64,000 nucleotides of DNA from assembly GCF_025263565.1 (NCBI RefSeq), contig NZ_CP079865.1, positions 6,014,001 through 6,078,000 of the forward strand. Direction: 5' to 3'. Each line of letters opens with the position of its first letter. Position 1 is the stretch's first letter. The DNA comes from Mycobacterium sp. SMC-8. Its GTDB lineage: Bacteria; Actinomycetota; Actinomycetes; Mycobacteriales; Mycobacteriaceae. Positions 44,289 to 53,067 of this stretch are shown in pieces. The notes below the pieces were generated by a model. That model ran no database searches. It saw only the letters and a program-made list of their open reading frames with translations, and was not told where the DNA came from. Made by a program: the position numbers and the translations under genes.

Positions 44289-45161
44289 TTGCCCAACAAG
44301 TCAATCGAGATCAACGGCGGCAACGTCGTCTACGAAATCCTCGGCAAATCGGGGGATTTCATCGTCCTGACCCCGGGCGGCCGGTTCAGCAAGGACATTC
44401 CCGGCCTCAAGCCGCTGGCCAAGAAACTGGTCGAGGGCGGCTACCGGGTGCTGTTGTGGGACCGGCCGAACTGCGGGCAGTCCGACGTCCAGTTCTACGG
44501 CCAGAGCGAATCGCACATGCGCGCCGAGACGCTGGCCCAGTTGATCACCAAGCTCGAGATCGGGCCGTGCATCATCGCAGGCGGATCCGGCGGGGCCCGC
44601 GACTCGATGCTGACCACGATGCTCCACCCCGAACTCGTCACCAAGCTGGTGGTGTGGAACATCGTCGGCGGCGTCTACGGCTCGTTCGTGCTGGGGTCCT
44701 ACTACATCGTGCCAAGCATCCTGGCCGTCCGCGGAGCGGGGATGGAGGCGGTGGCGAAGGTCGCCGAATGGCAGGAGCGCATCGCGGAGAACCCGGACAA
44801 CGAGGCCCGGATTCTGGCCCAGGACCCCGATGCGTTTCTCAAGCTGATGTTGCGCTGGCTCAACGCGTTCGTGCCCAAGCCCGGCCAGACCATCCCCGGC
44901 GTCGAGGACGAGATGTTCGACAACATCACCGTGCCCACGCTGATCATCCGCGGCGGTGAGAACGACCTCGACCATCCGAAGCGGACCTCGCTGGAGATCA
45001 GCTGCCTGATCAAGAACTCGACCCTGATCGACCCCCCGTGGCCCGAGGATGCGTGGGAGCGCGCGGGTGAGGCGCGTGCCTCGGGGAAAGTCAAGCGGTT
45101 CAACATGTTCGACACGTGGGTGCAGGCGGCGCCGGCGATTCTGGACTTCCTGAGGCGCTGA
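44289..45161 (+). CDS. Alpha/beta-hydrolase fold protein
   Basis: A 290-residue alpha/beta-hydrolase. The oxyanion region is VLTPGGRF, the LLWDRPNCGQSD loop follows, and the nucleophile elbow is GGSGG with Ser100. The likely acid is in LIIRGGENDLDHP. The TTG start at 44289 follows GGAGAG and matches the family's N-terminus. Candidates are meta-cleavage-product or ester hydrolase; the substrate is unknown. Confidence 0.82.
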   Translation: MPNKSIEINGGNVVYEILGKSGDFIVLTPGGRFSKDIPGLKPLAKKLVEGGYRVLLWDRPNCGQSDVQFYGQSESHMRAETLAQLITKLEIGPCIIAGGSGGARDSMLTTMLHPELVTKLVVWNIVGGVYGSFVLGSYYIVPSILAVRGAGMEAVAKVAEWQERIAENPDNEARILAQDPDAFLKLMLRWLNAFVPKPGQTIPGVEDEMFDNITVPTLIIRGGENDLDHPKRTSLEISCLIKNSTLIDPPWPEDAWERAGEARASGKVKRFNMFDTWVQAAPAILDFLRR

Positions 45162-45199
45162 TGGCTGCCGTGCTGCACTCCCCCGTCTCAGCTCTCCGC

Positions 45200-45676
45200 T
45201 CAGCCGGTCACGACGATACGGACCTCGCAGTTGGTGGACGCCTCCAGCGCCGTGTGGATGCGACTCTCCGGGATGCGCTGCAAGTCGGCCTTGGCCAGGG
45301 TCACCGTGATGATGTCCCAACCGGCGTCGCCTGCCGCCCGCTCGACCACGCCGGTGAGTCCGAAGCCCGCGAGCACGCCGTACGCATCGTCGTCGGTGCC
45401 GTGGCTGACGAACGTCAACACGCCGAGCACCGGGTCGGTCGGAAACGCTTTGGCGCACAGCCCGATACCCGCGGACTGCAGGGCCTCCGGGTCGTCGCCG
45501 CGCATCAGCAGCTCGACCTCCCGACGCTTGGGCGGCAGCGCGGCGAGGTTGTTGTCGATCAGCTCGGCCCCCGCCTCGGCAGCCAGCCGCCCCAGTTCGG
45601 CCATACCGGTCGCCAGCTGGTCGGCGGTCAGCTCGCCGGCCAGGTCCACGCCGACGCGTACCACCGCTGTTCGCAT
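45200..45676 (-). CDS. Conserved hypothetical protein
   Basis: A 158-residue soluble protein beginning MRTAVVRVGVDLAGELTADQL. It has alternating helices and strands and mentions of a glycine-rich TFVSHGTDDDAYGVLAGFG segment, but I do not recognise the family. It is divergent from the NuoF-like gene with 20 bases between starts, so the two may be co-regulated. ATG at 45676 is chosen since upstream codons give a non-conserved tail. Confidence 0.55.
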   Translation of the reverse strand: MRTAVVRVGVDLAGELTADQLATGMAELGRLAAEAGAELIDNNLAALPPKRREVELLMRGDDPEALQSAGIGLCAKAFPTDPVLGVLTFVSHGTDDDAYGVLAGFGLTGVVERAAGDAGWDIITVTLAKADLQRIPESRIHTALEASTNCEVRIVVTG

Positions 45677-45696
45677 GCACGGAAGGGTAGCCGGAA

Positions 45697-46989
45697 ATGA
45701 GTACGGCGATGAACACCGAACTGACCGTCGCGGCATGGCCCGGGATGACACCGCGACTGCTCCGGTCCGAACCAGGCACCGAATCGGCGGCGCAGTACCG
45801 TGATGCGGGGGGTTACCTGCCGTTGGCCGACGTCGACGCGCTGCACGACGCGATCGCGCATGCGGGCGTGTTGGGACGCGGTGGTGCGGCCTTTCCCGTG
45901 GCGGTGAAGCTGTCCACCGTGCGCCAGGCTGCCCAGCGCGGTGCCGACACCGTGCTGGTGGCCAACGGCGAAGAGGGCGAACCGGCTTCGGTCAAGGATC
46001 GCTGGTTGCTGCGGCACCGGCCGCATTTGGTGCTCGACGGCTTGCGGCTGGCGGCCCGGATCGTCGGCGCCCGCCACGCGCACGTGTACATCTCGGACGA
46101 GCGGGCCGCTGCCGCCGTACGCACAGCGCTCGACGAGTTGACCGCCGACGCGCTCGACGGGGTCACCGTCAGCATGCTCAGGGTCGATCCGGCGTATGTC
46201 GCAGGCGAGGAGACCGCGGCGGTGCGCGCCATCAACGGTGGGCCGGCGAAACCGACCGACAAGCCGCCGCGCCCCTACGAAGAAGGGGTGGGGGGCCTGC
46301 CCACCGTGGTCAGCAATGTCGAGACGTTGGCCAATCTGCCCTATGTCCACCGGCGTGGTGCACCCGCCTACCGGGAGCTGGGCACCGATCGTTCACCCGG
46401 GACGTTCCTGGCGACCCTCACCGGCGGCGGCCGCGCCCCGGGCCTCTACGAAGTCCCGTTCGGTGTGTCGGTCGCGGAACTGGTTGCGTTGCACGGGGTC
46501 GACGCCGGACGGGTCCGCGGCGCGCTGATGGGCGGGTACTTCGCCGGACTGCTGGACCGGCGTGTCCTGGACGGTGCGCTGGACCACGACTCGCTGCGCA
46601 GCGCGGGCAGCGGGCTGGGATGCGGCGCGGTGTCGCTGATCACCGACGAATGCCCTGTGGCGGTCGGTGCGTCGGTGCTGGCCTACTACGACCACGAGAA
46701 CGCCGGCCAGTGCGGTTCCTGCTTCAATGGCACCGCGGCGATGGCCGCCGCGGCCACCGCCCTGCGGGACGGGATCGCCGGCGCCGACGATTTGGCCCGC
46801 CTGCAGCGGTGGTCGGTCGTCCTGCGGGGCCGCGGTGCGTGCGCCACCCTGGATGCCGCCTGCAACATCGCTGCGAGCCTGCTCGCCATGTTCCCCGACG
46901 ACGTCGCACGTCATCTGAACGCAGAGTGCGCGCAGTGCAGCGCAGGCGCTTTCACTGCCACGCGCCCATTCGAAGTGGAGTCATCGTGA
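45697..46989 (+). CDS. NuoF-like flavoprotein, stand-alone
   Basis: A 430-residue relative of NADH-quinone oxidoreductase subunit F. FMN/NADH-loop motifs are LGRGGAAFPVAVK (59-71), NGEEGEPASVKDR (89-101) and AYVAGEETA; the C-terminal Cys-rich part is GQCGSCFNGTAAM plus GRGACATLDAACNIAA. No other Nuo gene is present. It ends in a four-base overlap with a small ferredoxin gene, so it probably passes electrons from NADH to that ferredoxin, feeding a P450. This is inference from context. Confidence 0.85.
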   Translation: MSTAMNTELTVAAWPGMTPRLLRSEPGTESAAQYRDAGGYLPLADVDALHDAIAHAGVLGRGGAAFPVAVKLSTVRQAAQRGADTVLVANGEEGEPASVKDRWLLRHRPHLVLDGLRLAARIVGARHAHVYISDERAAAAVRTALDELTADALDGVTVSMLRVDPAYVAGEETAAVRAINGGPAKPTDKPPRPYEEGVGGLPTVVSNVETLANLPYVHRRGAPAYRELGTDRSPGTFLATLTGGGRAPGLYEVPFGVSVAELVALHGVDAGRVRGALMGGYFAGLLDRRVLDGALDHDSLRSAGSGLGCGAVSLITDECPVAVGASVLAYYDHENAGQCGSCFNGTAAMAAAATALRDGIAGADDLARLQRWSVVLRGRGACATLDAACNIAASLLAMFPDDVARHLNAECAQCSAGAFTATRPFEVESS

Positions 46990-47291
46990 CCGACAAGATG
47001 CGGATCAAGCTCGACCGCACGCTCTGTGACGGCTTCGGGATCTGCGCCAAGCATGCCCCGGGATACTTCTCGCTGGACGATTGGGGATACGCCGTTCTCG
47101 TCGGCGACGGCAACATTCCGGACGAGGACAGGGACGCCGTGCAGCGCGCGCTGCTGGACTGCCCGGTCCACGCCATCTTGGAGATCGGTGAGCGCCGGCC
47201 GGATGAAACTCCGATGCAGCCCCTTCGGGAGCCCGACCTGGAGAACCTGAAGACCGAGGACAACGAGGCCGAATGGGGGTTTTCCCGATGA
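46986..47291 (+). CDS. Small ferredoxin (CxxFxxC) coupled to NuoF-like protein
   Basis: A 101-residue ferredoxin with C14-DG-F17-GI-C20 and a distal CPVHA, so it has the P450-type CxxFxxC...CP pattern. It is longer than usual because of a charged C-terminal tail (GERRPDETPMQPLRE and on). The GTG start overlaps the preceding stop (GTGA, 46986-46989). No P450 is adjacent; it may serve one elsewhere in the window. Confidence 0.85.
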   Translation: MTDKMRIKLDRTLCDGFGICAKHAPGYFSLDDWGYAVLVGDGNIPDEDRDAVQRALLDCPVHAILEIGERRPDETPMQPLREPDLENLKTEDNEAEWGFSR

Positions 47292-47319
47292 GCGCTTGCG
47301 CGAAGAAAGATGGGAAGCG

Positions 47320-48966
47320 ATGAGCCGACTTCCACTGCCGCAGTTGACATTCGACAACGAGTTCTTCTGGACATCGGGCGCCGACGGGGTGCTGCGCATC
47401 CAGGAGTGCGGAGACTGCAAAGCGTTGATCCATCCACCGCAGCCGGTGTGCCGCTACTGCCGCAGCCACAACATGGGCCCTCGCGAGGTGTCCGGCCGCG
47501 CCGTGTTGTCGGCGTTCACCGTCAACCACCGGTTCTCCATCCCGGGGCTTCCTGCCCCGTATGTGGTGGCGCAGGTGGCGATCGAGGAGGACCCGCGGGT
47601 TCGCCTGACCACCAACATCGTCGACTGCGACCCCGACGAACTCGAGTTGGGCCGCGTCGTCGAGGTGGTCTTCGAGCAGAACGACGACGTGTGGTTGCCG
47701 CTGTTCCGGCCGACCCCCGAGCCGGAGACGGCGCCCCTGCCCGACGACGAGATCGCGCCGCAGGACTTCCCGAAATTCGTCCGGCCGATGCTGACGACCG
47801 AGAAGTTCGAGGACGCGGCCGCGATCACCGGCATCGGCGCCTCGAAGATGGGGCGGCGCCTGATGGTGTCGCCGTTGTCGCTGACCCTGCAGGCGTGTGA
47901 AGCGGCGATCGCCGACGCCGGGCTGACCCTGGCCGACATCGACGGGCTGTCCACCTATCCGGCGATGGACGCGATGGGCATGGGCGAAGGCGGCGTCACC
48001 GCGCTGGAGGGGGCGCTGGGCATCCGGCCGACCTGGATCAACGGCGGCATGGACACCTTCGGCCCCGGAGGATCGGTGATCGCGGCGGTCATGGCGGTCG
48101 CGACGGGGATGGCCCGGCACGTGCTGTGTTTCCGCACGCTGTGGGAGGCCACGTTCAACCAGCTGATGAAGGAAGGCAAGGTCTCACCGCCGGGTGGCGC
48201 CAGGGTGAACAACTGGCAGGCGCCGTTCGGCGCCACCTCGGCAGCTCACACACTGGCGCTCAATGCGCAGCGGCACTTTCACCGCTACGGCACCACGAAG
48301 GAGACCCTCGGCTGGATCGCGCTGAACCAGCGCGCCAACGCGGCGCTCAACCCGACCGCCATCTATCGCGACCCGATGACGATGCAGGACTACCTCAACG
48401 CACGGCTGATCACCACCCCGTTCGGCCTCTACGACTGCGATGTGCCGTGTGACGGTGCCGTCGCGGTCGTCGTCTCCGCCGTCGACGCCGCCGCCGACGC
48501 CCCCAAGACGCCGGTGTACTTCGAGGCGGTCGGCACCCAGATCATCGAGCGCACCGACTGGGATCAGACGACGCTCACCCACGAGCCGCAGGTGCTCGGG
48601 CAGGCCGCGCACCTCTGGACACGGACATCGCTGCGGCCTGGCGATGTCGACGTCGCCGAGCTGTACGACGGGTTCACGTTCAACTGCCTGTCCTGGCTGG
48701 AGGCGCTGGGATTCTGCGGTATCGGGGAGTCCAAGGACTTCCTCGACGGCGGCACCGCGATCGCCCGGGACGGGGTGATCCCGCTCAACACCCACGGCGG
48801 CCAGCTGTCCCATGGCCGTACGCACGGCATGGGCCTGGTCCACGAGGCCGTGTCTCAGCTGAGGGGCGAGGCAGGCGACCGGCAGGTCGCCGATGCCCGG
48901 GTGGCCGTCGTGAGCAGCGGCGGGCTGACGCCGAGCGGTGTCATGCTGCTGCGGACCGGTACCTGA
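47320..48966 (+). CDS. DUF35-thiolase fusion protein (Ltp/aldolase-like)
   Basis: A 548-residue fusion. Residues 1-140 are a DUF35 domain with an intact zinc ribbon (CGDCKALIHPPQPVCRYC) and OB fold. Residues about 165-548 are thiolase-like. The nucleophile Cys is missing (WINGGMDTFGPGG at that position), and the C-terminal loop reads SHGRTHGMGLVHE in place of GHPxGATG. It is therefore not a thiolase; an acyl-CoA retro-aldolase like the Ltp2-DUF35 complex is the best guess. ATG at 47320; the spacer before it contains a GAGCGCTTGCGC stretch also found at 50660. Confidence 0.85.
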   Translation: MSRLPLPQLTFDNEFFWTSGADGVLRIQECGDCKALIHPPQPVCRYCRSHNMGPREVSGRAVLSAFTVNHRFSIPGLPAPYVVAQVAIEEDPRVRLTTNIVDCDPDELELGRVVEVVFEQNDDVWLPLFRPTPEPETAPLPDDEIAPQDFPKFVRPMLTTEKFEDAAAITGIGASKMGRRLMVSPLSLTLQACEAAIADAGLTLADIDGLSTYPAMDAMGMGEGGVTALEGALGIRPTWINGGMDTFGPGGSVIAAVMAVATGMARHVLCFRTLWEATFNQLMKEGKVSPPGGARVNNWQAPFGATSAAHTLALNAQRHFHRYGTTKETLGWIALNQRANAALNPTAIYRDPMTMQDYLNARLITTPFGLYDCDVPCDGAVAVVVSAVDAAADAPKTPVYFEAVGTQIIERTDWDQTTLTHEPQVLGQAAHLWTRTSLRPGDVDVAELYDGFTFNCLSWLEALGFCGIGESKDFLDGGTAIARDGVIPLNTHGGQLSHGRTHGMGLVHEAVSQLRGEAGDRQVADARVAVVSSGGLTPSGVMLLRTGT

Positions 48967-48968
48967 CC

Positions 48969-49844
48969 GTGGCTCCACGTCCACGGGTCGTCCTGATAGA
49001 CGGGATCCCGATGTCGGCTCTCGTCGCGCAGGCGCCGGATCCCCGCGCGGTGATCGTCGCCGTGCACGGAGGCGCGACCTCTTCGGCGTACTTCGACTGC
49101 CCCGGCCACCCGGAGCTGTCGCTGTTACAGCACGCTGCCGCCGCCGGTTTCACCGCGCTCGCGTTGGACCGCCCCGGTTACGGCACCTCGGCGGTCTATG
49201 CCCGCGAGTTCACCGATCCGGCCCGCCGGGTCGCCGCCACTTCCGCCGCGGTGGACAAGATTCTCACCGGGACCGGTTGCGGCGCCGGGGTGTTCGTGCT
49301 CGGGCACTCGGCAGGCTGTGAGCTCGCGCTGCGGCTTGCGACCACTCGCGACGACGTCCTCGGCGTCGAGTTGTCCGGCACCGGCCTGCGGTACAGCGAC
49401 GCGGCCAAGGACATCATCGCCTCGGCGACGGTGACGAACCGGCCCGCCGGCCTGCGCGATCTGCTGTGGGAACCGGCTGACCTCTACCCCGCCGAGGTGC
49501 TCACCGGCGCACTGTCCTCGCCCGGGGTGGCCTACGAGGGAGAGGTGACGGCGCACTGGGCCCGACGGGATTTTCCCGCGATCGCCGCCGAGGTGCGCGT
49601 GCCCGTGCAGTTCAGCATCGCCGAGCACGAGAAGGTCTGGCAGACCGATTCGCAGGCTGTCGCGGCCATTACTGAATTGTTCGCCGCCGCGCCGCGGGTG
49701 AAGGTCAACGAGATGCCGGGCAGCGGGCACAACCTGTCCGTCGGGCTGACCGCCGGCGAGTATCACCGAAAAGTGTTGTCGTTCATCGAAGAGTGCATCG
49801 CGGACATAGAGGACCGCGATCGAGATCACGTGGAGGCGAGCTGA
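48969..49844 (+). CDS. Alpha/beta-hydrolase fold protein
   Basis: A 291-residue alpha/beta-hydrolase. VAVHGGATSS is the oxyanion loop, LDRPGYGTS follows, and the nucleophile elbow is GHSAG with Ser114; the His is in GSGHNLSVG. GTG at 48969 is two bases after the fusion gene stop. It shares one base with the next gene start (TGATG). A thioesterase or ester hydrolase role is plausible; the substrate is unknown. Confidence 0.83.
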   Translation: MAPRPRVVLIDGIPMSALVAQAPDPRAVIVAVHGGATSSAYFDCPGHPELSLLQHAAAAGFTALALDRPGYGTSAVYAREFTDPARRVAATSAAVDKILTGTGCGAGVFVLGHSAGCELALRLATTRDDVLGVELSGTGLRYSDAAKDIIASATVTNRPAGLRDLLWEPADLYPAEVLTGALSSPGVAYEGEVTAHWARRDFPAIAAEVRVPVQFSIAEHEKVWQTDSQAVAAITELFAAAPRVKVNEMPGSGHNLSVGLTAGEYHRKVLSFIEECIADIEDRDRDHVEAS

Positions 49845-50662
49845 TGCGGGTCGGATTCATCGGGCTGGGCAGCCAGGGAGGTCCCATGGCGCGTCGGATC
49901 GCCGAGGGAGGGTTCGAGACGACACTGTGGGCACGGCGGCCCGCCAGCCTGCAACCGTATGCCGACACGCCCGCCAGGACGGTCGCCACGCCGGCCGACC
50001 TCGGCGCCGCCAGCGACCTGGTGTGCCTGTGTGTGGTGGGTGACGACGACGTCCGCGAGGTGCTCTACGGGGATACCGGCGTGCTGGCCGGGCTCGCCGA
50101 GGGCGGGATCATCGCGATCCACAGCACCGTCCATCCCGACACGTGCCGCGAGATCGCGGACAAGGCAGCCGCGCAGGGTGTTTCGGTGATCGACGCCCCG
50201 GTCAGCGGTGGCGGGCCCGCGGTCGAGCAGGGCACGCTGCTGGTCATGGTGGGCGGTGACGAAGACGTCGCCGAGCGGTGCCGGCCGGTGTTCGCGACGT
50301 ACGCCGACCCGATCGTGCACCTGGGTCCGCTCGGCAGCGGTCAGAACACCAAGATCCTCAACAACCTGCTGTTCAGTGCGAACCTGGGGAGCGCCGTGAG
50401 CACCCTGGAGCTCGGTGAGTCACTGGGTATCCCCCGCGACAAGCTCGTCGAGGTGCTCAATCGGGGTTCGGCGACGAGCAAGGCGGTGGGCAGCATCTCG
50501 GTGTTCGGTGGCACCCTCGACGGGTTGGCGCCGATCGCCGGGGCGCTGCTGCAGAAGGACGTCAGGCACGCCGCCAGCCTGGCGGCGGCGGCAAAAGCGC
50601 CGGAGGGAGCGGTGTTCACGGCGGCCGACGCGGCGCTGGAGGCAATGGATCACCGGCGATGA
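49844..50662 (+). CDS. 3-hydroxyisobutyrate dehydrogenase-like protein
   Basis: A 272-residue beta-hydroxyacid dehydrogenase. RVGFIGLGSQGGPMA (2-16) binds NAD(P), DAPVSGGGPA is the substrate loop and Lys170 in GSGQNTKILNNLL is the catalytic residue. ATG at 49844 overlaps the preceding stop by one base. It is followed 46 bases later by a paralogue of identical length. Confidence 0.87.
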   Translation: MRVGFIGLGSQGGPMARRIAEGGFETTLWARRPASLQPYADTPARTVATPADLGAASDLVCLCVVGDDDVREVLYGDTGVLAGLAEGGIIAIHSTVHPDTCREIADKAAAQGVSVIDAPVSGGGPAVEQGTLLVMVGGDEDVAERCRPVFATYADPIVHLGPLGSGQNTKILNNLLFSANLGSAVSTLELGESLGIPRDKLVEVLNRGSATSKAVGSISVFGGTLDGLAPIAGALLQKDVRHAASLAAAAKAPEGAVFTAADAALEAMDHRR

Positions 50663-50708
50663 GCGCTTGCGCCGCGACGAGCGGTCGAGCGAAGAGCGGA
50701 GAGCCGCG

Positions 50709-51527
50709 ATGAGCACCGTCGGATTCGTCGGCGCGGGCCGCATGGGCGCTCCGATGGTCGAGCGGCTGGTCCAGGCCGGCCACGCCGTGCGGGTGCTGGG
50801 CAGGACACCCCAAAAACGTGCCGACATCGAGGAGTTGGGCGCTTCGCCGGTGGCCGGGGTGACGGCGTTGGCCGAGGACGCCGACGTGGTTGTGGTGTGC
50901 GTGTTCACCGACGAGCAGGTGCGCGAGGTGTGCGTGGACGACGGCCTGCTCGCCGCCATGCCGGCGGGTTCGGTGCTGGTCGTCCACACCACTGGGAGCC
51001 CGACCACCGCCGGGCTGCTGGCCGCCCGGGCGCCTGAGGTCGCCGTGGTGGACGCACCGGTCAGCGGCGGCCCTCACGACATCGCCGCCGGACACATCAC
51101 GCTCTTCGTGGGCGGTGAGGACGCGGCCGTGGAGCGGGCGCGCTCTGTACTCGCCGCGTACGGTGACCCGATCCTGCATATGGGCGGGCTCGGCGCCGGC
51201 CAGTGGATGAAACTGATCAACAACACGCTGTTCGCGGCGCAGCTCGGAATGCTGAGTGAGGCAGCAGCGTTCGCCGCGCGGGTGGGTGTCGACGAGACCG
51301 CGTTGCTCGACGCGCTCGGCCACGGCAGCGGCGCCAGCCGCGCCGCCGAGATCGTCGGCACTCGCGGGTCGGTGCGGTCGTTCATCGACTCGGTCGGCGA
51401 GTTCCTCGGCAAGGACGTCGCGGTGGTGCGTGAGGTCGCGGCAGAAACCGGAGCGGACCTGGGGGCGCTTGAGGGGCTCCTCGACACCGTCGTGGCCACG
51501 CCGAGCGGTGGCAGACCACGCCGATAG
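50709..51527 (+). CDS. 3-hydroxyisobutyrate dehydrogenase-like protein (tandem paralogue)
   Basis: A 272-residue beta-hydroxyacid dehydrogenase. GFVGAGRMGAPM (5-16), DAPVSGGPHD and the catalytic Lys168 in GAGQWMKLINNTL are all present. It shares its length with the preceding gene but the sequences differ a good deal, so this is an old duplication or two separate functions. ATG at 50709; the spacer carries GATGAGCGCTTGCGC. A hydroxyacid from ring or side-chain breakdown is a possible substrate. Confidence 0.87.
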   Translation: MSTVGFVGAGRMGAPMVERLVQAGHAVRVLGRTPQKRADIEELGASPVAGVTALAEDADVVVVCVFTDEQVREVCVDDGLLAAMPAGSVLVVHTTGSPTTAGLLAARAPEVAVVDAPVSGGPHDIAAGHITLFVGGEDAAVERARSVLAAYGDPILHMGGLGAGQWMKLINNTLFAAQLGMLSEAAAFAARVGVDETALLDALGHGSGASRAAEIVGTRGSVRSFIDSVGEFLGKDVAVVREVAAETGADLGALEGLLDTVVATPSGGRPRR

Positions 51528-51543
51528 CAAAGCCCGCAGAATC

Positions 51544-51559
51544 CTGTGCTGGATCACAG
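51544..51559. promoter_or_regulatory. Inverted repeat upstream of the P450-ferredoxin-P450 unit
   Basis: CTGTG-CTGGAT-CACAG has perfect 5-base arms, 76 bases upstream of the P450 ATG. It is not the GAGAAT-type motif. The binding protein is unknown. Confidence 0.35.
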
Positions 51560-51635
51560 CAACTGTTAGCGTTACGGTTGAGACACTTCCCGTAAAGCTT
51601 CCGGCCTCCAGCCCGCCGTGAAGGAGGAACACCCC

Positions 51636-52838
51636 ATGACCGCTCCTGAACTCCGTTTCGACCCGGTCTCTCAGGACTATTTCGACAACCCGTACGAGAT
51701 CTACCGCAGGATGCGGGACGAGGCGCCGCTCTACTACGACGCCGAAGGCGATTTCTACGCACTGACCCGCCATGCTGACGTCGCGGCCGCGCTCAAGGAT
51801 CACGAGTCGTTCTCGTCGGCTCGCGGATGCGATCTCGCGATGGTGCGCTCGGAAGAGGGTCCGGTGAAGTCGATAATTTTCATGGACCCGCCGGAGCATC
51901 GCCACATGCGGAGCCTGCTGAACAAGGCGTTCACTCCCCGAGCCATTCAGTCTCAGCGGGACACCATCATCGAGCTCGTCGAGCACTACCTGTCCCAGGT
52001 CGATCCCGACAATTTCGACGTCGTGCAGGACTTCTCCGGGCCGTTCCCCGTCGAGGTGATCACCCGGATGGCCGGAGTTCCCGAGGAGTTCCGGCAACAG
52101 GTTCGGCACTGGATCGACAAGGGTCTCGAGCGCAAACCCGGCCAGCTCGAATGGTCCGACGAGAACATGCAGGCCAACATCGACTCGGGTGTCTACTACT
52201 ACGGCCTGGTTCAGGAACGGCGGCAGAACCCGCAGGACGACATGATCAGCCGCCTTATCGAGGCGGAGATCCCCGGCGAGAACGGGCAGATGCGCAAGCT
52301 CGACGACATCGAGATCACCGGTTTCACCACGCTGCTCGGCGGGGCCGGCGCGGAGACCGTCACCAAGCTGGTCGGCAGCGCCGTTGTGGAGTTCGCCCGC
52401 CACCCCGAACAGTGGCAGATGTTGCTCGACAACCGCAGTCTGGTACCGGACGCGGTCGAGGAGCTGCTGCGCTACGTCGGGCCCGTGCAGTACAACGTCC
52501 GCTACACCGTCAAGGAAGCCCACGTCCCCAGCGGCACCATCCCCGCGCACAAGCCGGTGTTCCTGATGAAGGCGGCGGCCAACCGTGACCCGCGCGCGTT
52601 CGACGACGCCGAGACCTTCGACATCACCCGCGACCGCACGCAGGCGCAGAACCTCGGTCTGGGCTATGGCATCCACAGCTGCCTCGGCGCCGCGCTGGCC
52701 CGGCTGGAGACGACGATCGCGCTCGAGCATCTGCTTGATTTCATGCCCCGGTTCGTGGTTGATTTCGACGGACTGGAGAAGGTGCACATGCAGAACGTCG
52801 CCGGGTACCACCACGTGCCGGTGCGGGTGTTGAGGTGA
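51636..52838 (+). CDS. Cytochrome P450
   Basis: A 400-residue P450. I-helix LLGGAGAETVTK, K-helix EELLR (ExxR), and heme loop LGYGIHSCLGAALAR with Cys349. ATG at 51636 follows AAGGAGG. A small ferredoxin follows 28 bases downstream and then a second P450 of nearly the same length and pattern, so the pair probably arose by duplication and may share the ferredoxin. The substrate is unknown. Confidence 0.92.
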   Translation: MTAPELRFDPVSQDYFDNPYEIYRRMRDEAPLYYDAEGDFYALTRHADVAAALKDHESFSSARGCDLAMVRSEEGPVKSIIFMDPPEHRHMRSLLNKAFTPRAIQSQRDTIIELVEHYLSQVDPDNFDVVQDFSGPFPVEVITRMAGVPEEFRQQVRHWIDKGLERKPGQLEWSDENMQANIDSGVYYYGLVQERRQNPQDDMISRLIEAEIPGENGQMRKLDDIEITGFTTLLGGAGAETVTKLVGSAVVEFARHPEQWQMLLDNRSLVPDAVEELLRYVGPVQYNVRYTVKEAHVPSGTIPAHKPVFLMKAAANRDPRAFDDAETFDITRDRTQAQNLGLGYGIHSCLGAALARLETTIALEHLLDFMPRFVVDFDGLEKVHMQNVAGYHHVPVRVLR

Positions 52839-52866
52839 GGGCCTGCGCGACGAGGAGGACACTTCA

Positions 52867-53067
52867 GTGACTCAGAAGATTGTCGTCGACTTCGGCCTCT
52901 GCGAGAGCAACGGGGTGTGCATGGGCATCATCCCGGAGGTGTTCGATCTCGACGAGGACGACTATCTGCACGTCCTACAGGATGAGGTGACGCCCGAGAA
53001 CGAGCACGGCGTCAGGGAATCCGTCCGGCAGTGCCCACGGCAAGCGATTTCGATACAGGACGTATGA
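52867..53067 (+). CDS. Small P450-type ferredoxin (CxxNxxC)
   Basis: A 66-residue ferredoxin. C12-ES-N15-GV-C18 with distal CPRQA gives CxxNxxC...CP, a [3Fe-4S]-type pattern with Asn in the variable position. GTG at 52867 has GAGGAGGAC upstream. It lies between two P450 genes and overlaps the second by four bases (ATGA). Confidence 0.9.
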   Translation: MTQKIVVDFGLCESNGVCMGIIPEVFDLDEDDYLHVLQDEVTPENEHGVRESVRQCPRQAISIQDV

